From assembly GCA_900660155.1 (NCBI GenBank), contig CABFPE010000041.1:2067544-2131543 (forward strand): DNA of 64,000 nucleotides. The letters are read 5' to 3'. Numbering within the stretch: the stretch's first letter is position 1; each line of letters opens with the position of its first letter. This document shows positions 48,890 to 60,940 of the stretch, one piece after another. Source of the DNA: Hofstenia miamia (taxonomy: Eukaryota; Xenacoelomorpha; Acoela; Hofsteniidae). Below the pieces are notes generated by a model. The model was not told where the DNA came from, searched no databases, and was given only the letters and a program-made list of their open reading frames with translations. Made by a program: the position numbers and the translations under genes.

Positions 48890-49075
48890 ATATATAGTAA
48901 TAAGCAAAAGCTTCAGGCATAGCAGGCGTTTTTTGTCACAGGTATCATTGATCATCCATCTGGTGTGGGCAGATTGAAATTTATTGATGCGTGTAAGATC
49001 ACCGGAATTTGCCCACCATATGGTAGACCCATAAGTCAAACTGGAGAGAACGGAATTTAAATCTCCAACAGAAGT
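48890..49075 (-). pseudogene. LINE reverse transcriptase C-terminal fragment
   Basis: On the - strand the reading is VLSSLTYGSTIWWANSGDLT then INKFQSAHTRWMIND, a typical LINE thumb region. It is too short and isolated to be functional and seems a different family from its neighbours. Confidence 0.6.
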
Positions 49076-50069
49076 GCAAAACTGAATAGTTCGCTTTCTT
49101 TTAGGAATGTGAAACTGCAGGATTTAAGCGTTTTGCTAAAGCGATTGTTCCATTGTTTACAACTTACAAAATTAGCAATTTTGATAAAATCTAGTCAATT
49201 TAGAGGGAATTATTTGAAATATATTTATTTGTATGTTTTTATTAAGACTAAGTAAAACTCCCAAGAAAACGGATTGTAACTTCGCTTTCAAGTTGTTGCA
49301 AAACATGTTTGTGGACATTTTATTTGATTGGTTGTTAACTAATTGCTTTCGTTTTTAAGCCTCAAATGACAATTAGGAAAATTCAACTAACTGTTTATAC
49401 TACAAAAACTTCTTTAAATTTTCCACGTTCTAGTACATTTCTTGAAGCTATTTATTAAAATTGGAATTTTTCGATGAGCTTGTCTAAATTCTTTATAAAA
49501 ATTAATTGGCAAGAAGTTTAGGAATTGACTCTGGGGTCCAATGGACCTCTATTGTCATCGGTGGCTTAAATATTAAGATCTATAATCTTGGCTTAAGCAA
49601 TAAAAATTAAGTGTAGATCAAAGTTTAAGATAACTATGCAGAAAATATCCGAAAACATGACATCAACAATTGCTAATTTTAACTAGTTTCATGTATAAAT
49701 CAATATCAATCCATTGTAACAGCATACAAGTCCTACTATACAGTATTAAAACAAAAATCAAAATGGCTTTATCTTTGAATTTTTTAAATACAATTCAGTA
49801 AATAAATTCTATTTTGTTATAAAAAATAAAGGTAAATAAGTCTGATCAAGCATATACTCTTGAGTCACTGGTGTAGGTGCAAAACGTTTTGCTGTTTGCA
49901 TGCAATTTATTAAATAAAATTTCAAAAAATAGTAATTGTTGCAAAGGCTATATAGTAGAATTGCATTATAACGACAAAAAAAATTTACCATTTCAATCGT
50001 AACTCTTCAAATGAATTATTATAAAGATCATACCTGATGTCCCTCTTGCACGATAGTTATAAGCCTCTA

Positions 50070-50468
50070 CTCTCTCTCTCTCTCTCTNNNNNNNNNNNNN
50101 NNNNNNNNNNNNNNNNNNNNNNNNNNNNNNNNNNNNNNNNNNNNNNNNNNNNNNNNNNNNNNNNNNNNNNNNNNNNNNNNNNNNNNNNNNNNNNNNNNNN
50201 NNNNNNNNNNNNNNNNNNNNNNNNNNNNNNNNNNNNNNNNNNNNNNNNNNNNNNNNNNNNNNNNNNNNNNNNNNNNNNNNNNNNNNNNNNNNNNNNNNNN
50301 NNNNNNNNNNNNNNNNNNNNNNNNNNNNNNNNNNNNNNNNNNNNNNNNNNNNNNNNNNNNNNNNNNNNNNNNNNNNNNNNNNNNNNNNNNNNNNNNNNNN
50401 NNNNNNNNNNNNNNNNNNNNNNNNNNNNNNNNNNNNNNNNNNNNNNNNNNNNNNNNNNNNNNNNNNNN
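50070..50468. repeat. CT microsatellite with a 381-N gap
   Basis: A CT run (50070-50087) enters the N block 50088-50468. Confidence 0.95.
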
Positions 50469-51960
50469 GAACTGGAATCCTTTCCATGATGTAGAACCTA
50501 TTTTAGGGATATATTGATTAAGGAGGTAGTTATTAATTTGATTTTTTAATTTAATTCGCTTTATTTCAATTGGTAAATTATTCCATAGATCAACTGCTGA
50601 GTTTAAAAATGAATTTTTAAGAAAATGCTTCTTGAACTTCACTTTATTGAATTTGGATGTCCTCGAATGATAAGTTGAACACGCATATAGGGGAAATTGC
50701 AGTTTACTATAAGGTGAGCGCTGGTTTGCGATATTCCAAAATTTTATTAATGAAAAGTATCTTATGAAATATGAAGCATCATTAATACAATATAAACGTT
50801 TTTTATTCTTAGTAGAATAATTTTCGTCATAAATATTAGCTGCCTATTTGATTTATGAATCAATTTTATTTATTAATGAGTGATTTATGTTATTAAATAA
50901 GATATTGCAGTATCTGTAATGACTTAATACTAGAGAGTTAACATTAATTTCATTTTTGCATTTATAAAATTGCCTTTATGCGCAATAGTTTTAATTACCA
51001 TTGCCATTTTGCGTAACACTATGCGTATGTCATTTGAATAGTTTAATTTATTGTCAATTGTTACTCCAAGATATTTGAAAGTTTCAACTTGAGCAATTTT
51101 TGACCCCGAAAAATTGAAAATATGTGATCGATGATCTTCATTAAATGGAGACATAACACAGAATTCTGTTTTAGTGGAAATTACAGTTAAATTAAGAATA
51201 TTGAAGTATCTTAGCAATTGAGATAGATTCTTTTCTAATTTACTAATCGTCGTTTCTATTTGATAATCATATGTGTATATACATGTATCGTCAGGGCTAT
51301 TAGAATAGAAACCAATAGTCTAGTTTTCTAAGAAGAATCTGATGATCAATGGAGTCAAATGCTTTGGACAAGTCGACAGAAGCAATTGTGACAAAAAGAT
51401 TATTATCAAAATAAGCAACCATTGTATAAATGTATTGAACATAAAGTTTACATCTTCGGATAGAAAAACACTATTCCAAGATTCATTTTCTAAGCTAGTT
51501 TTTAGAATTTTTATTAATGCTGGGTCTCTTTCACGAATCTCTACCCAAATTCTTTTGTTTGTATTCTCCATATTGATCGATGAAAAGCAAGTAATGATAC
51601 AATGATCAGAATAGGGACATTCACTGCAGACATACTTGTAATGGTTAACATTTTCAACGAGAAAGTAATCAATTAATGTTAAAGATTTGTTATTCAGTCT
51701 TGTCGGTATATTGGAATTAATTGTGTTAAGATCAACAGCATTTAGTAAATAATTTATCTTTTTCAGCATTCTTCAGATAGTTGATATTCCAGTCGCCCAT
51801 TACTATTAATGGCTTCTTTCCTTTTAGAGAACATTTTAATTCGTTTTCAATTTCTGTAATAAATTTCTTAATCTGATTTTTACTGGGACAGTAAGAGATA
51901 TTAATTACTTGATGAATGTTTTTTTTTCATGTTCGAACATATTTCCGAGATCAAAACTTT
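50469..51960 (-). pseudogene. LINE with internal deletion joining endonuclease to reverse transcriptase
   Basis: In order on the - strand: endonuclease end (LTLIDYFLV, then SDHCIITC; 51320-51769), then almost at once the reverse transcriptase motif ASVDLSKAFDSIDHQILLRK (about 51330-51400), then KYLGVTIDNKLNYS (50930-51217) and C-terminal SFLNSAVDLWNNLPIEIK (50469-50642). The linker and part of the palm are missing. A CT microsatellite and a 381-N gap follow at the 3' side. Confidence 0.75.
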
Positions 51961-52090
51961 TTACATGTATTAAGCATATACAAGAAAAACTCTTTAAAGA
52001 AATCGTTGATTAATGTCGCCATTAGAACCCTGGAACTCGCTACCTAAAGAAATTAAAAACATTGAAAAACATGTTTCTGGTAAATCATGG
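51960..52090 (+). pseudogene. Short LINE C-terminal remnant on + strand
   Basis: The + strand reads LEPWNSLPKEIKNIEKH, the WNxLP end motif of these LINEs, opposite in direction to the neighbouring copy. Nothing else of the element is visible. Confidence 0.45.
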
Positions 52091-52253
52091 TTAGGATAGA
52101 AACAATGAATATACTATATCTAGATATTAGAATAGTACTATGATATCTTATCCATAGCCTGAAAATTTTTTGTAATTTATGTGATTTGTACATGCGCTTT
52201 GAAAGTCTATTGACGCTATTCAGAATAATTATTAGATAGTTTATTGTGAACAT

Positions 52254-54204
52254 TTATCTGAATAAATAATCTCTTATCTAGATGAAATAGCACTGTAGGG
52301 TATGGTATTATGATTTTATTTAAACCTTAAAAATAAAAATCTTTGAAATGTACTATACCTTTTAAAATACATCGATAACATTTTATTGTCACATTCGATC
52401 TTGAAATATTTTATCAACTTTGATAGATTGTGTTTATATTTACATGGAATAATGTCATTTAAGTTTGTATATTTGATATGATTCCTAATAGAAAATGGTC
52501 AATTACTTTAATTAAGCGTTTACATTGAATCTCATGGTTCCAGTTTTTAAATGCTCTGATATTGATGTTTCTCTTAAATATATACATATGATTCATGCAT
52601 ACCACAGTAGCAAATAAATCTATTTTGGAAATTTTTTCTCTTTAAATAAATATATACCAAAAATAATGTTTTTGAAACATTAATACAATTTTATAACACA
52701 GCATGCTTACTGATCTTTTGAGTAAGTAAGTTTTCAAGCCTCCGCTAATCACAGTGGTGGAAGTCTACAGTATATTTATTATTGTCTGAAATGTATGTCT
52801 ATTATTAGTTGCAATTTAGATTTTTGAATTAAAATACATCGTCATTTTTGTGATTTTTCATTTTTATTGCTATTTTTTTTCACTAAACATTAAATATAAA
52901 ATTCGTGGAAAATGTGTTTAACTTATTCTGTTTGACTTACCACTAGATAAACAATTTGATCATACTACAAAATTATCCTTTCACATAAAGCATATTTCAT
53001 ATAACTTGTTACAAAAAGGTGTAAATCTAAAAAAATATTTCGCAATAAATACGTTCACAAAAAACATGTCATTGCTAATTATAGTGTATTATTAAAACAT
53101 GGATTTTATGTAATCAAACAGGACTAGAGATAACACAATTCATTATCTACAATGTAAATACAAATCATTAACTTTGTAAATGATGTAATATAGGCAATAA
53201 AATAAAATGCAAGTACAAAAATCTGCAAAATCACCTTAACAAGAAAACAATCATTTGCTGTAGTTCAGATAATCAATTAAAATTAATGCTCGATTAAATT
53301 ATTTGAAGTTTTTCCTCATCATGTCAAATTATAAAGAGAAATTTTACACTCAAAACGTTAAATTTTTCTTAGATTAATGAATGCAAATGTACTTATCGAA
53401 GTAGCACCATAAATTCCAATATCTATAAATTTAATTTATAACAAATTATTTAGTGTCATATGTAAAATTGTATTATTTACAAAAGTAAACAATCTGTATT
53501 CATCCGTCGAAGAAATCGCACTTTGCGGAAAAGACTTCAATCTATTGTTGAAATTTGCACCATTTTGAGGTTGAATATACTGCACATCATTGACAGAGAT
53601 AAGTGGCAAATTGAACCTTGAAAAGTCTAAACACTGGAGTTATAACAGTTACAATAAATCTCGAACACATTCATTGATGATATCTTACCATCACAAGAAA
53701 TAAATAGAATTTTTTTGTTACTACTGCTCCATGAATGCCAACTAAGCTAAAATTCTTAGCAGTTTCAAATATATATTTTGCAACTACTCTGAGTTATACA
53801 TGTATATTGGTGATTTACCTAATTTATATTTGTAAATTTCTCAGAAAAACACCTTAGAATATTTAATTAGCTAATAAAACTGAGATGGAGTAATATTTAA
53901 GATGAAAGGCGGTTTTATGTGGTCTGCACACGGCGACATATAGTACAAGGCCGTAGCCAACGAAGTCCAGGGGGTTACAGGACTCCTCTGTGAAATATAT
54001 TAGACCTATCTGTGAACAAGGAAGCTAACACATTTTGAAATAAGCGATAGTAATAAAGTCTACTGCCGTGTGTCGTGCATTTACATAGTGCTAAATGATG
54101 GTGCGAAATGGAAAAGAATAATATACCTTATTGCCAAAAATGACACTAAAATTTTTGAAACAGATTATATTTAAATATTTTGGATGAGCCAAGCACAATT
54201 GTTA
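52254..54204. other. Intergenic, nothing recognised
   Basis: AT-rich with no ORF of note. A GC-richer patch near 53930-54000 resembles dispersed repeat sequence. Confidence 0.4.
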
Positions 54205-54310
54205 ACCAGTAGTAGTCAAGTGGTTGAATTGTTCTCTGACTATGCCAACAAGCATAAATTCAGACGGCGGAATTCTGGAGCAGGAGGGTGCGACTCCCCA
54301 TACTTCACAG
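54205..54310 (+). repeat. tRNA-like SINE head with A and B boxes
   Basis: TAGTCAAGTGG (54213-54223) fits the RNA polymerase III A box, and GGTGCGACTCC (54287-54297) differs from the B box consensus at one position. The spacing of 63 bases is wider than in most tRNAs and no acceptor stem pairs, so this is a tRNA-derived SINE or relic rather than a tRNA gene. Confidence 0.4.
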
Positions 54311-54977
54311 TTTACCTTTGTAAAATGCCTATAGGTATTTGAAACACTATGTTGAGAAGAAAAATCCAAATACAAAACAAGAATATATTATATATGCGAA
54401 AGAATCTCAACATTAAATAATGGCAGAGAAAAGGATAAATTTGAAGAACTTGGTTCTTCATACGTTTGTTGAAATTCATTGAAAACAAAGGAAAGTTGTT
54501 CCATATTTAACTGTTGATCTGGGAAACATAGTAAAGCTATTTTCAACAAAAAAGTTTGTATTAATATCTCTATCCGTTTTTGAGTCTCATTTTTTTGAAA
54601 TGAAGTATATAATTAGTTACATATTTTATTCACGTTGTTAAAATATATTACCAAATATTTACAAAGGAATACGGGACTCATAATTAATGTTAATCTGGAT
54701 AAAATGTTTAGGTCAAAGAAGATTTTTATTACAAAGAATCAGAAAAAGGAATTGTGTTTGTTCACTATTGTTTTGATGCTAGTTTGCTTTTTTCAGAGGA
54801 TTTTAGTGTTTGTCTCAACATATATGCGCTTGATGAATATATGAAAGAGGTGCAAACGTAATACATAAATACGCAATGTCTTTCCCCACAAAGCATGACA
54901 TTTGAGAGACACAATGATAATAATTGCAAAGCATTTGCTAGTCCAGCGCTCTGCGACGTCAATGCACAATATTTGAA

Positions 54978-55316
54978 ATGATTGGCGTTATTACAGTAGA
55001 ACTAAGACGACACTCTAATGAAGAGATATGTGCTTTGTGGAAAAGTTTTAATTTTCTGGTTCTAAAGTCAAGGAAGATTCCCAATGACACTGAATTGCAA
55101 CCTTTGTTCCATTATCATCAAAGCATACCGTATCTTAATAAGTCAACCTTAAGAGCAATACATGAAAGCGCTGAATATTTGCTCGAAACTTTCTTAACAT
55201 GTTATCTTAACATGTTATATGAGAATGTTCCTTTTCTGCATTATCACGATTTTGTCACTCAGAACGCCATCACGAGGTCAATCAAGAAAAGCACTCATTT
55301 CCTTTTAAATTTCTAG
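54978..55316 (+). CDS. Unrecognised 112-codon ORF in a decayed region
   Basis: It starts at ATG 54978 and stops at 55316. Pieces such as NEEICALWKSFNFLVLKSRK and ALRAIHESAEYLLETFL-like helical sequence look protein-like rather than random, but no domain is recognised. Neighbouring sequence is repeat debris, so it may be part of an old transposon. Confidence 0.25.
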   Translation: MIGVITVELRRHSNEEICALWKSFNFLVLKSRKIPNDTELQPLFHYHQSIPYLNKSTLRAIHESAEYLLETFLTCYLNMLYENVPFLHYHDFVTQNAITRSIKKSTHFLLNF

Positions 55317-56699
55317 AATCAGGAGACACAACTTACATATTTTGATAAATTTGTCAAAACATGAAAGATGAAATCCAAACAACACATCGTCTAACATTTT
55401 TTCTCAATTTTTTTAGTTAATTTACCACAATAACCTAGTTTTTTCGATTTTCGATATTACATGAATGACATTACCTTGGGTATCCATGCAAACCCCATGT
55501 AAATAATTCCTATCTACGAGCCTGATATAGTATGTTCTCTGAAATATTTGTCACTGCAATTTAACAGTCATAAAATAGGTTACACATGCCCACAAATTAT
55601 GAGATGAGATTTATATCTCACACATATGTATTGGCAAATTAAAGTTTGCTAGATGTAACTTGATTTCGTAAGAGGACGGGGCATGGTTAAATGTCCCCGT
55701 CAGGATTTCAACATTAATTAATTATTGACGAAATAAAAAATAATTAACAAAATTTGAAAATATTAAAAATAAGGTGGTGAATACATTTTAGTGTCGATTT
55801 TTTCAATATTTTGCAGAGCTTCGAACCACTGTTTAGTCACTCAAATTGATCAAGACGAAGATGATAGATTAATGTAAAAAATCATGCAAAACCTTGGTGT
55901 TACACAGACAAATTCAAATGAAATGCCAAGAAAGTGCTGTATCACAGAGTTATAACCGGAACGTGCAGAAAGAAAGGAATGAAATGGGCAGCGACGGGCA
56001 TATTTGTATAAAACGGGCAAAGAATTTTACAAAATTTACATTAATATAATTTCTATTCTTTTGATATTTTGCAAAGTCTGTATTCGATCTTTGTAACAAT
56101 GTCTCCACCAAGCAACCTGCAACAGCTATTCTTACCAGTGCCATTACACCTACCATGACTGTTAAGCAAGCCAGTTTTACCTTTTTGAATTAAATTTTAA
56201 TGAGTCAACAATTTTAGGAAATTTCTTCATACAAGAAGAAATTATTCGCCAATACACCAAAAAATCACTTATTGTAAAGTTCTAAATAATTCTTTCATTT
56301 GTAGCCCAAAAACCTTTCTGGACTTAGAACATCACAGCACAGACAAATGTGGTCTATTTCAAATGTTTCGACCAAAATATGCTTCACCATTTATGAATTC
56401 ATACTTTTCTAAACACGAAATTATTGCAAGGATTAAAAGGACCCCAAAACTTCGCATATGAAGTGAAATAAACATGAGCGAAAGTCCGCATTATTTGTTT
56501 ATTACTTTCAGATGTTAAGAGATTAGGCCACATATGCAGTTTAAAAAGTATTGCTCAACTAATAACGAAGTAATCACTAGAATTCTATCAATATTGTGGG
56601 TTGGGACACTATATACCCATCTTGCCTTGGTATGCAAGATAGAGCAGACAACGTTTGTCACTATTTATGCGTTCTAGAGAGGTGATGTAAAATGTTAAC

Positions 56700-57152
56700 C
56701 ATTCGTTGTCACAAGCCTTGGGGAATGTTCCAGAAGAAATCACGAAATTAACACATCTAAACTCATTTTCCGAAGAAAGAGTGGAAACTTTCCTAAACCC
56801 GTCATATTCTTCATGGTTTGTGTGAATATTTGTATTCTATTTTGGTAAGATTTGCTTTTCAATAAATTCGAATTCGATTAAGATCATATACGGGAATGTG
56901 TGGGCCATTCATGCTGATCGTATTCTTCAAACATACTCGATTGAAAGAAAAAATCTGCTCACATTACGCATTGATTCAAATCCAAGAGACAGAAAAAAGT
57001 CACTCTTCAAGATTGGTAACTTAAATCTATATTTCCTGTCTGCATTAGGTGTATACCTAGTTGATCATTGCATTGTTTTCCAAAAACCACCCGTTTCATT
57101 AACCGTAGAACTTAATGCCACCACTTTAACCGAGAAAATAACTACTAAGTGA
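56700..57152 (+). pseudogene. Broken coding-like sequence, origin unknown
   Basis: Two stretches in different frames look coding: NVPEEITKLTHLNSFSEERV near 56730-56810, and WAIHADRILQTYSIERKN (56898-57152). A stop and a frame change separate them. No family is recognised. Confidence 0.25.
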
Positions 57153-57555
57153 GAGGTAAAAGTGAACTCATATTTGCGTATTATTTTTTAGACTTTCAAA
57201 TTATTTGTAAATGTATTCTAAATATACTTTAAAGATTAACCGTCTTTCTGAAGAATTATTGTGCAATAATGTCTCATTCAAAAATAGATATCTCGCATCT
57301 TCAATTACCTCAAACACTCGAGTCTTCACACAAAAAATACAATGCCGTTAGCAAGTTACACTGTTGATAACACGTTTCTAGATTCCGAAAATGAAAAATC
57401 ATTTAATCATATCACTGTCTGAAAAAAAGTTATGATTGATTCTTCAACAAGCATCATCACTGGAAAAACACTACGATTTCCTAATAAAACTTAACGGTTT
57501 GAAAATTTAATTAATTTAAATTTATAAAATACAATTTACAAGAACAGCAAGATAT

Positions 57556-58095
57556 ATGACTAGTGTTTGTAACATTTGCTCTGAAATCATAATTGAAGGA
57601 GAAAAAATGTTTCAAATGTGCCTATTGCCATTTAAATATGTTTATCTTAAAAAATGCACGAGTCCATCAAAGGAGGAATGCATTCAAAGCATTCAATTTT
57701 ATAGAAAAAATTTCATACTATATGTTCTAAATGTGTAGATATGGGCAGTAAGGACAAAGTCGAAAGTGCTATTGATTATTTCTCAAATATTTCAAGTAAG
57801 ATGAATGCCTTTGAAGAAATGTCACAGATCTAAAAAAAAGCATTTATTAAATAAAAAAATTAGTACTGTCACTAAAGAATTGAAGATCCCTTATAACGAA
57901 ATAAATGAATCTATTCCATGTATCAAAGCTGAACGTGACACTATTAATAAAAGATCTGATAATCAACATATTGCCATGGCAAACACGAATATGCCACTCC
58001 ACAACTCTTGTACAGTTCATGTAGTGCATACCCAACCAGCAAACCAACACGCAATATTTTCGTCTTACAGAAAGATGAAAAGCTTACTGGCATAG
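57556..58095 (+). pseudogene. Decayed LINE ORF1-like sequence with zinc-finger start
   Basis: It begins SVCNICSEIIIEGEKMFQ; after one frameshift CAYCHLNMFILK continues, giving a CX2C..CX2C pattern like the PHD-type finger of some CR1-group ORF1 proteins. Helical Lys/Glu-rich pieces follow (KISTVTKELKIPYNEINESI). Several frame changes and stops show it is dead. The assignment is tentative. Confidence 0.35.
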
Positions 58096-58140
58096 TAGAA
58101 TTTTTTATACCTTCCTGCCATAAATAATATAATTGTATTG

Positions 58141-58157
58141 ATATATATATATATATT
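58141..58157. repeat. TA microsatellite
   Basis: A short AT run in decayed sequence. Confidence 0.85.
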
Positions 58158-58998
58158 TAAATTGTATTTTGCACCCGCGCTGATTCACGCCGCCGCCGGA
58201 CCAAATTGGGAATATGCCACCGCCAACTGATTCAGGAACGGCGTGGAGCTCTACTGAAATCAAAAGATTAGGAAAACCTCTAAAAAATTTTAAAGTTTCA
58301 AGAACGCTGTTAGTAACTATTAACACTATCTGGAACAAAATATTAATAAATGCTTCACTGTCTAAACGTCATCAGATGACGCTTTTACTAAACAACGCAT
58401 TCTAAGACAACGAAGCAAACTCTCCATTAAGCAAATAGCACTTTTTGGGCCTAAGATATTAGACATTGAAGTAGAATGGTCCAATGAGTATTATTCAAGT
58501 GATCAGGAACTTCTTTGTAAAACATCGCGCTTGAAAACTAAAAAATGTTGCCATGGGAATGTCAACAAGAACATACTGTCATCACTGCATAATACGTTTG
58601 AAATTACGGAAATACTTAATAGCAACTTTACCTAATGTGCTTAATAAGTAATGTAATTGACTATTTCCTTTTATCTAGTTGACCTAAATAAAAAATTTCA
58701 GTTTTCTACGTGAATTTACGTGCGAATATACAATGTCAATGCTGCCGAAAAAACGCGTTATGAAGTTTCTTTTCAAATGAATGAAAGTAATGAATTGCGC
58801 CAAGGAATCAAACAAGAGCAATAGAGCTAGAGTCTTTGGAGTTGCCACCAAACAAGTTAGAGAATAGTAAACGCAAGAATACATATCTTGAAATCCATGC
58901 CAATAATACATAAAGCAAATAGGATGAACTCACCGAAAAAGCCAGGCCTGGAAGATGGTTTCAAAGACAGGGTAATGGTGGTTTATTGTTCTACGCCT

Positions 58999-59570
58999 TA
59001 GATGCGAGTGATGGCATTAAAATATATCTACAGATTTCAAAGCAAGTTTTGGGCGGAGTTATGGATTTATGTTACTGGGAAATCTACTTTTCCGAATGAG
59101 AACCAAGATGGCTTCAAAAAGTGGAATATGTTTAAATATCATTTATCGACTACTGTGAAAAAGTGTGTGCATAGAAAAAATACAGACTTACATTTTATAC
59201 CCGAAGGACTAACTAGCGTTGTGTACTCTTGAATAACATTTGAAATCAGTAGATGTCCGGTAAAAAACTTTGGCGCAGACAGGCAATATGTGCACAGCCC
59301 CATCATCTACTGCTGGTGAATAGAATCTGAAATCGTGAGAACAGATTACTACACAATGATGCAATTCTTAAAAAATGAAGCTTCTCTAGCAAATTAGTAG
59401 AAACTGAAGATGAAATGATATGAGAAGGTGATGACAATATTCGTTTATCAGAATTCCGCTCAGCATCAGGTAATGATAAAGATGACTTGTTCTATTCGGA
59501 GGCGACAGCTATAGTGATAGTGATTTAGATGGATTTTAAATACACAATTGAAAAAATTGTGCCAACTGTA
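58999..59570 (+). pseudogene. Pogo/Tigger-like transposase remnant
   Basis: KKWNMFKYHLSTTVKK and TDLHFIPEGLTSVV resemble the pogo-type DDE blocks WDMFRAHLTDxVKK and IPGGLTSVLQPLD. The catalytic Asp of the first block is Asn here, and the frame stops just where LQPLD should follow. Acidic and Ser-rich codons near 59450-59540 resemble the C-terminal tail. Confidence 0.5.
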
Positions 59571-59616
59571 ATGAATTAAATTAATACAAAGTGTGTTTAT
59601 TCACTTTCCAAAATAA

Positions 59617-59784
59617 TTAGTTAAAACTCCATACATAAAACTTTAAAAGTTCATCTGGACTAATCGTTCCGTTTCTTTCATGTAGTTTTGATCGATATTC
59701 ATAAACATCGTCCGAAGCAAATTCCACACGATCCCGAAATATCTTACCTCGAGAACTTCTTGATCCTGGAATAGGTCTGGTCAT
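59617..59784 (-). CDS. Short hypothetical ORF or last exon, 55 codons
   Basis: The ORF runs from ATG 59784 to TAA 59617 (MTRPIPGSRSSRGKIFRDRV at the start, DELLKFYVWSFN at the end). The frame stays open upstream to about 59827. AATAAA on the - strand lies 16 bases after the stop (59601-59596). Composition is protein-like, but I recognise no family. It may be the last exon of a spliced gene or a TE remnant. Confidence 0.35.
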   Translation of the reverse strand: MTRPIPGSRSSRGKIFRDRVEFASDDVYEYRSKLHERNGTISPDELLKFYVWSFN

Positions 59785-60179
59785 TAAGCCAACGTGAAAA
59801 ATATGAAAAATAATTTTGGATTAAAACATGAACTTGATGTCTGGGGCTTACAGTAATCCATGAAAATGTCATTAGTGTGTGTTACATATTGCGGTTTTTG
59901 ATGTCAATAATTTTTCCGACGTTTCTGGGGTGAAAATTTCTCATCCATCATTCTTTCCTGAAAAAATTAAAGTAGAAAATCTAAGTGATATTATTGCTAT
60001 GTGTAAGAAGAATTCAAGAGAAATACTTGTATTCTTCCATGTATTGCAATCTTGAACAGGTCGATAACGCGATATCAAACAACAAACGAAGGAAGACATG
60101 CACCATCGCACATTATAGCCAGAAGTGGAAAAATGGCTTTCCTCCAACCAGCTTCACAGAGATACACAATCATTGATAT

Positions 60180-60659
60180 AATTGAAATTAGAATGTTTGG
60201 TTGGGCAGCAAAAGACTAAATGCTTTCTTTTTTAGTAGTAATAGCTAATACAAAGTAACACTTTGTTGTGCAGAGTAAACACTAGTAGGAACTTTAGATT
60301 CCCAAAAGAGACACGTCAGTGACACACTCTCCGGGGAGATAGGATAAACCCAATAATTTTTTGTAATAATCACGTCATTCTGTTATGGCAGCCTCGGAAA
60401 CATCAAAACAGTGCCAACAATCTACTCATAACAAGAAATTTATTACTAAATACCATAATAATTTAATGAATACCTAGATAAATTGTATGACGTATATCAA
60501 TAAAGTTCTTGATGAATGCAAAATTCATAAAAAAAGCATATAAAATGGCATTATCGTAGAACGGTTTTAAATGAATTCAAATACCTACGAAATTTAGCAC
60601 AGAAATTTAAAGCTTCCACAAGAATGCTTCACGAATTGAAATAAATATACCTTTTCTTA
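60180..60659. other. Between the short ORF and METTL25B-like gene
   Basis: No coding sequence is recognised. It includes the region just after the METTL25B-like polyadenylation signal. Confidence 0.4.
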
Positions 60660-60665
60660 TTTAAT
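60660..60665 (-). terminator. Candidate METTL25B polyadenylation signal ATTAAA
   Basis: ATTAAA on the - strand lies 10 bases after the METTL25B-like stop codon. A very short 3' UTR would result; compact 3' ends are usual in small invertebrate genomes. Confidence 0.35.
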
Positions 60666-60675
60666 CCAAATAAGA

Positions 60676-60940
60676 TTATCGTCTTCCAATGATTACGCAA
60701 TTGCGAGGTGAAATGCTAGGTGGAAAGATACTTGTATAAGCAACGGAAAATTCTTTTTCTTTAAGATAAAAATATCGATCTAAAAGTAAGATCGTTTCAA
60801 GCAGAGGTGCTAACATTTTATTCAAAGCCTGCATTGCAATAACTTTATGGGCTTGAGACAATAACGGCTGATAAAATTCTTCCTTGAAATCTTCCTCGTG
60901 GAAAGGCAACTTCAACAAGGTAAATGTTGTGAGCGCATAC
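60676..60940 (-). CDS. METTL25B: METTL25B-like last exon
   Basis: The acceptor TATTATTAG ends at 60941. The first base completes a Glu codon to give FAEYALTTFTLLKL, then the family C-terminal block LLLDRYFYLKEKEF and SPRNCVIIGRR before TAA 60678-60676. Confidence 0.85.

Noticed and set aside
49993-50642. Long frames with Arg-Glu or Leu-Ser repeats
   Set aside because: They cross the 381-N gap and the CT microsatellite; only the LINE C-terminal part at 50469-50642 is real sequence.
54213-54297. A functional tRNA gene
   Set aside because: A and B boxes are present, but the spacing is too wide, no acceptor stem pairs and no sensible anticodon arm forms.
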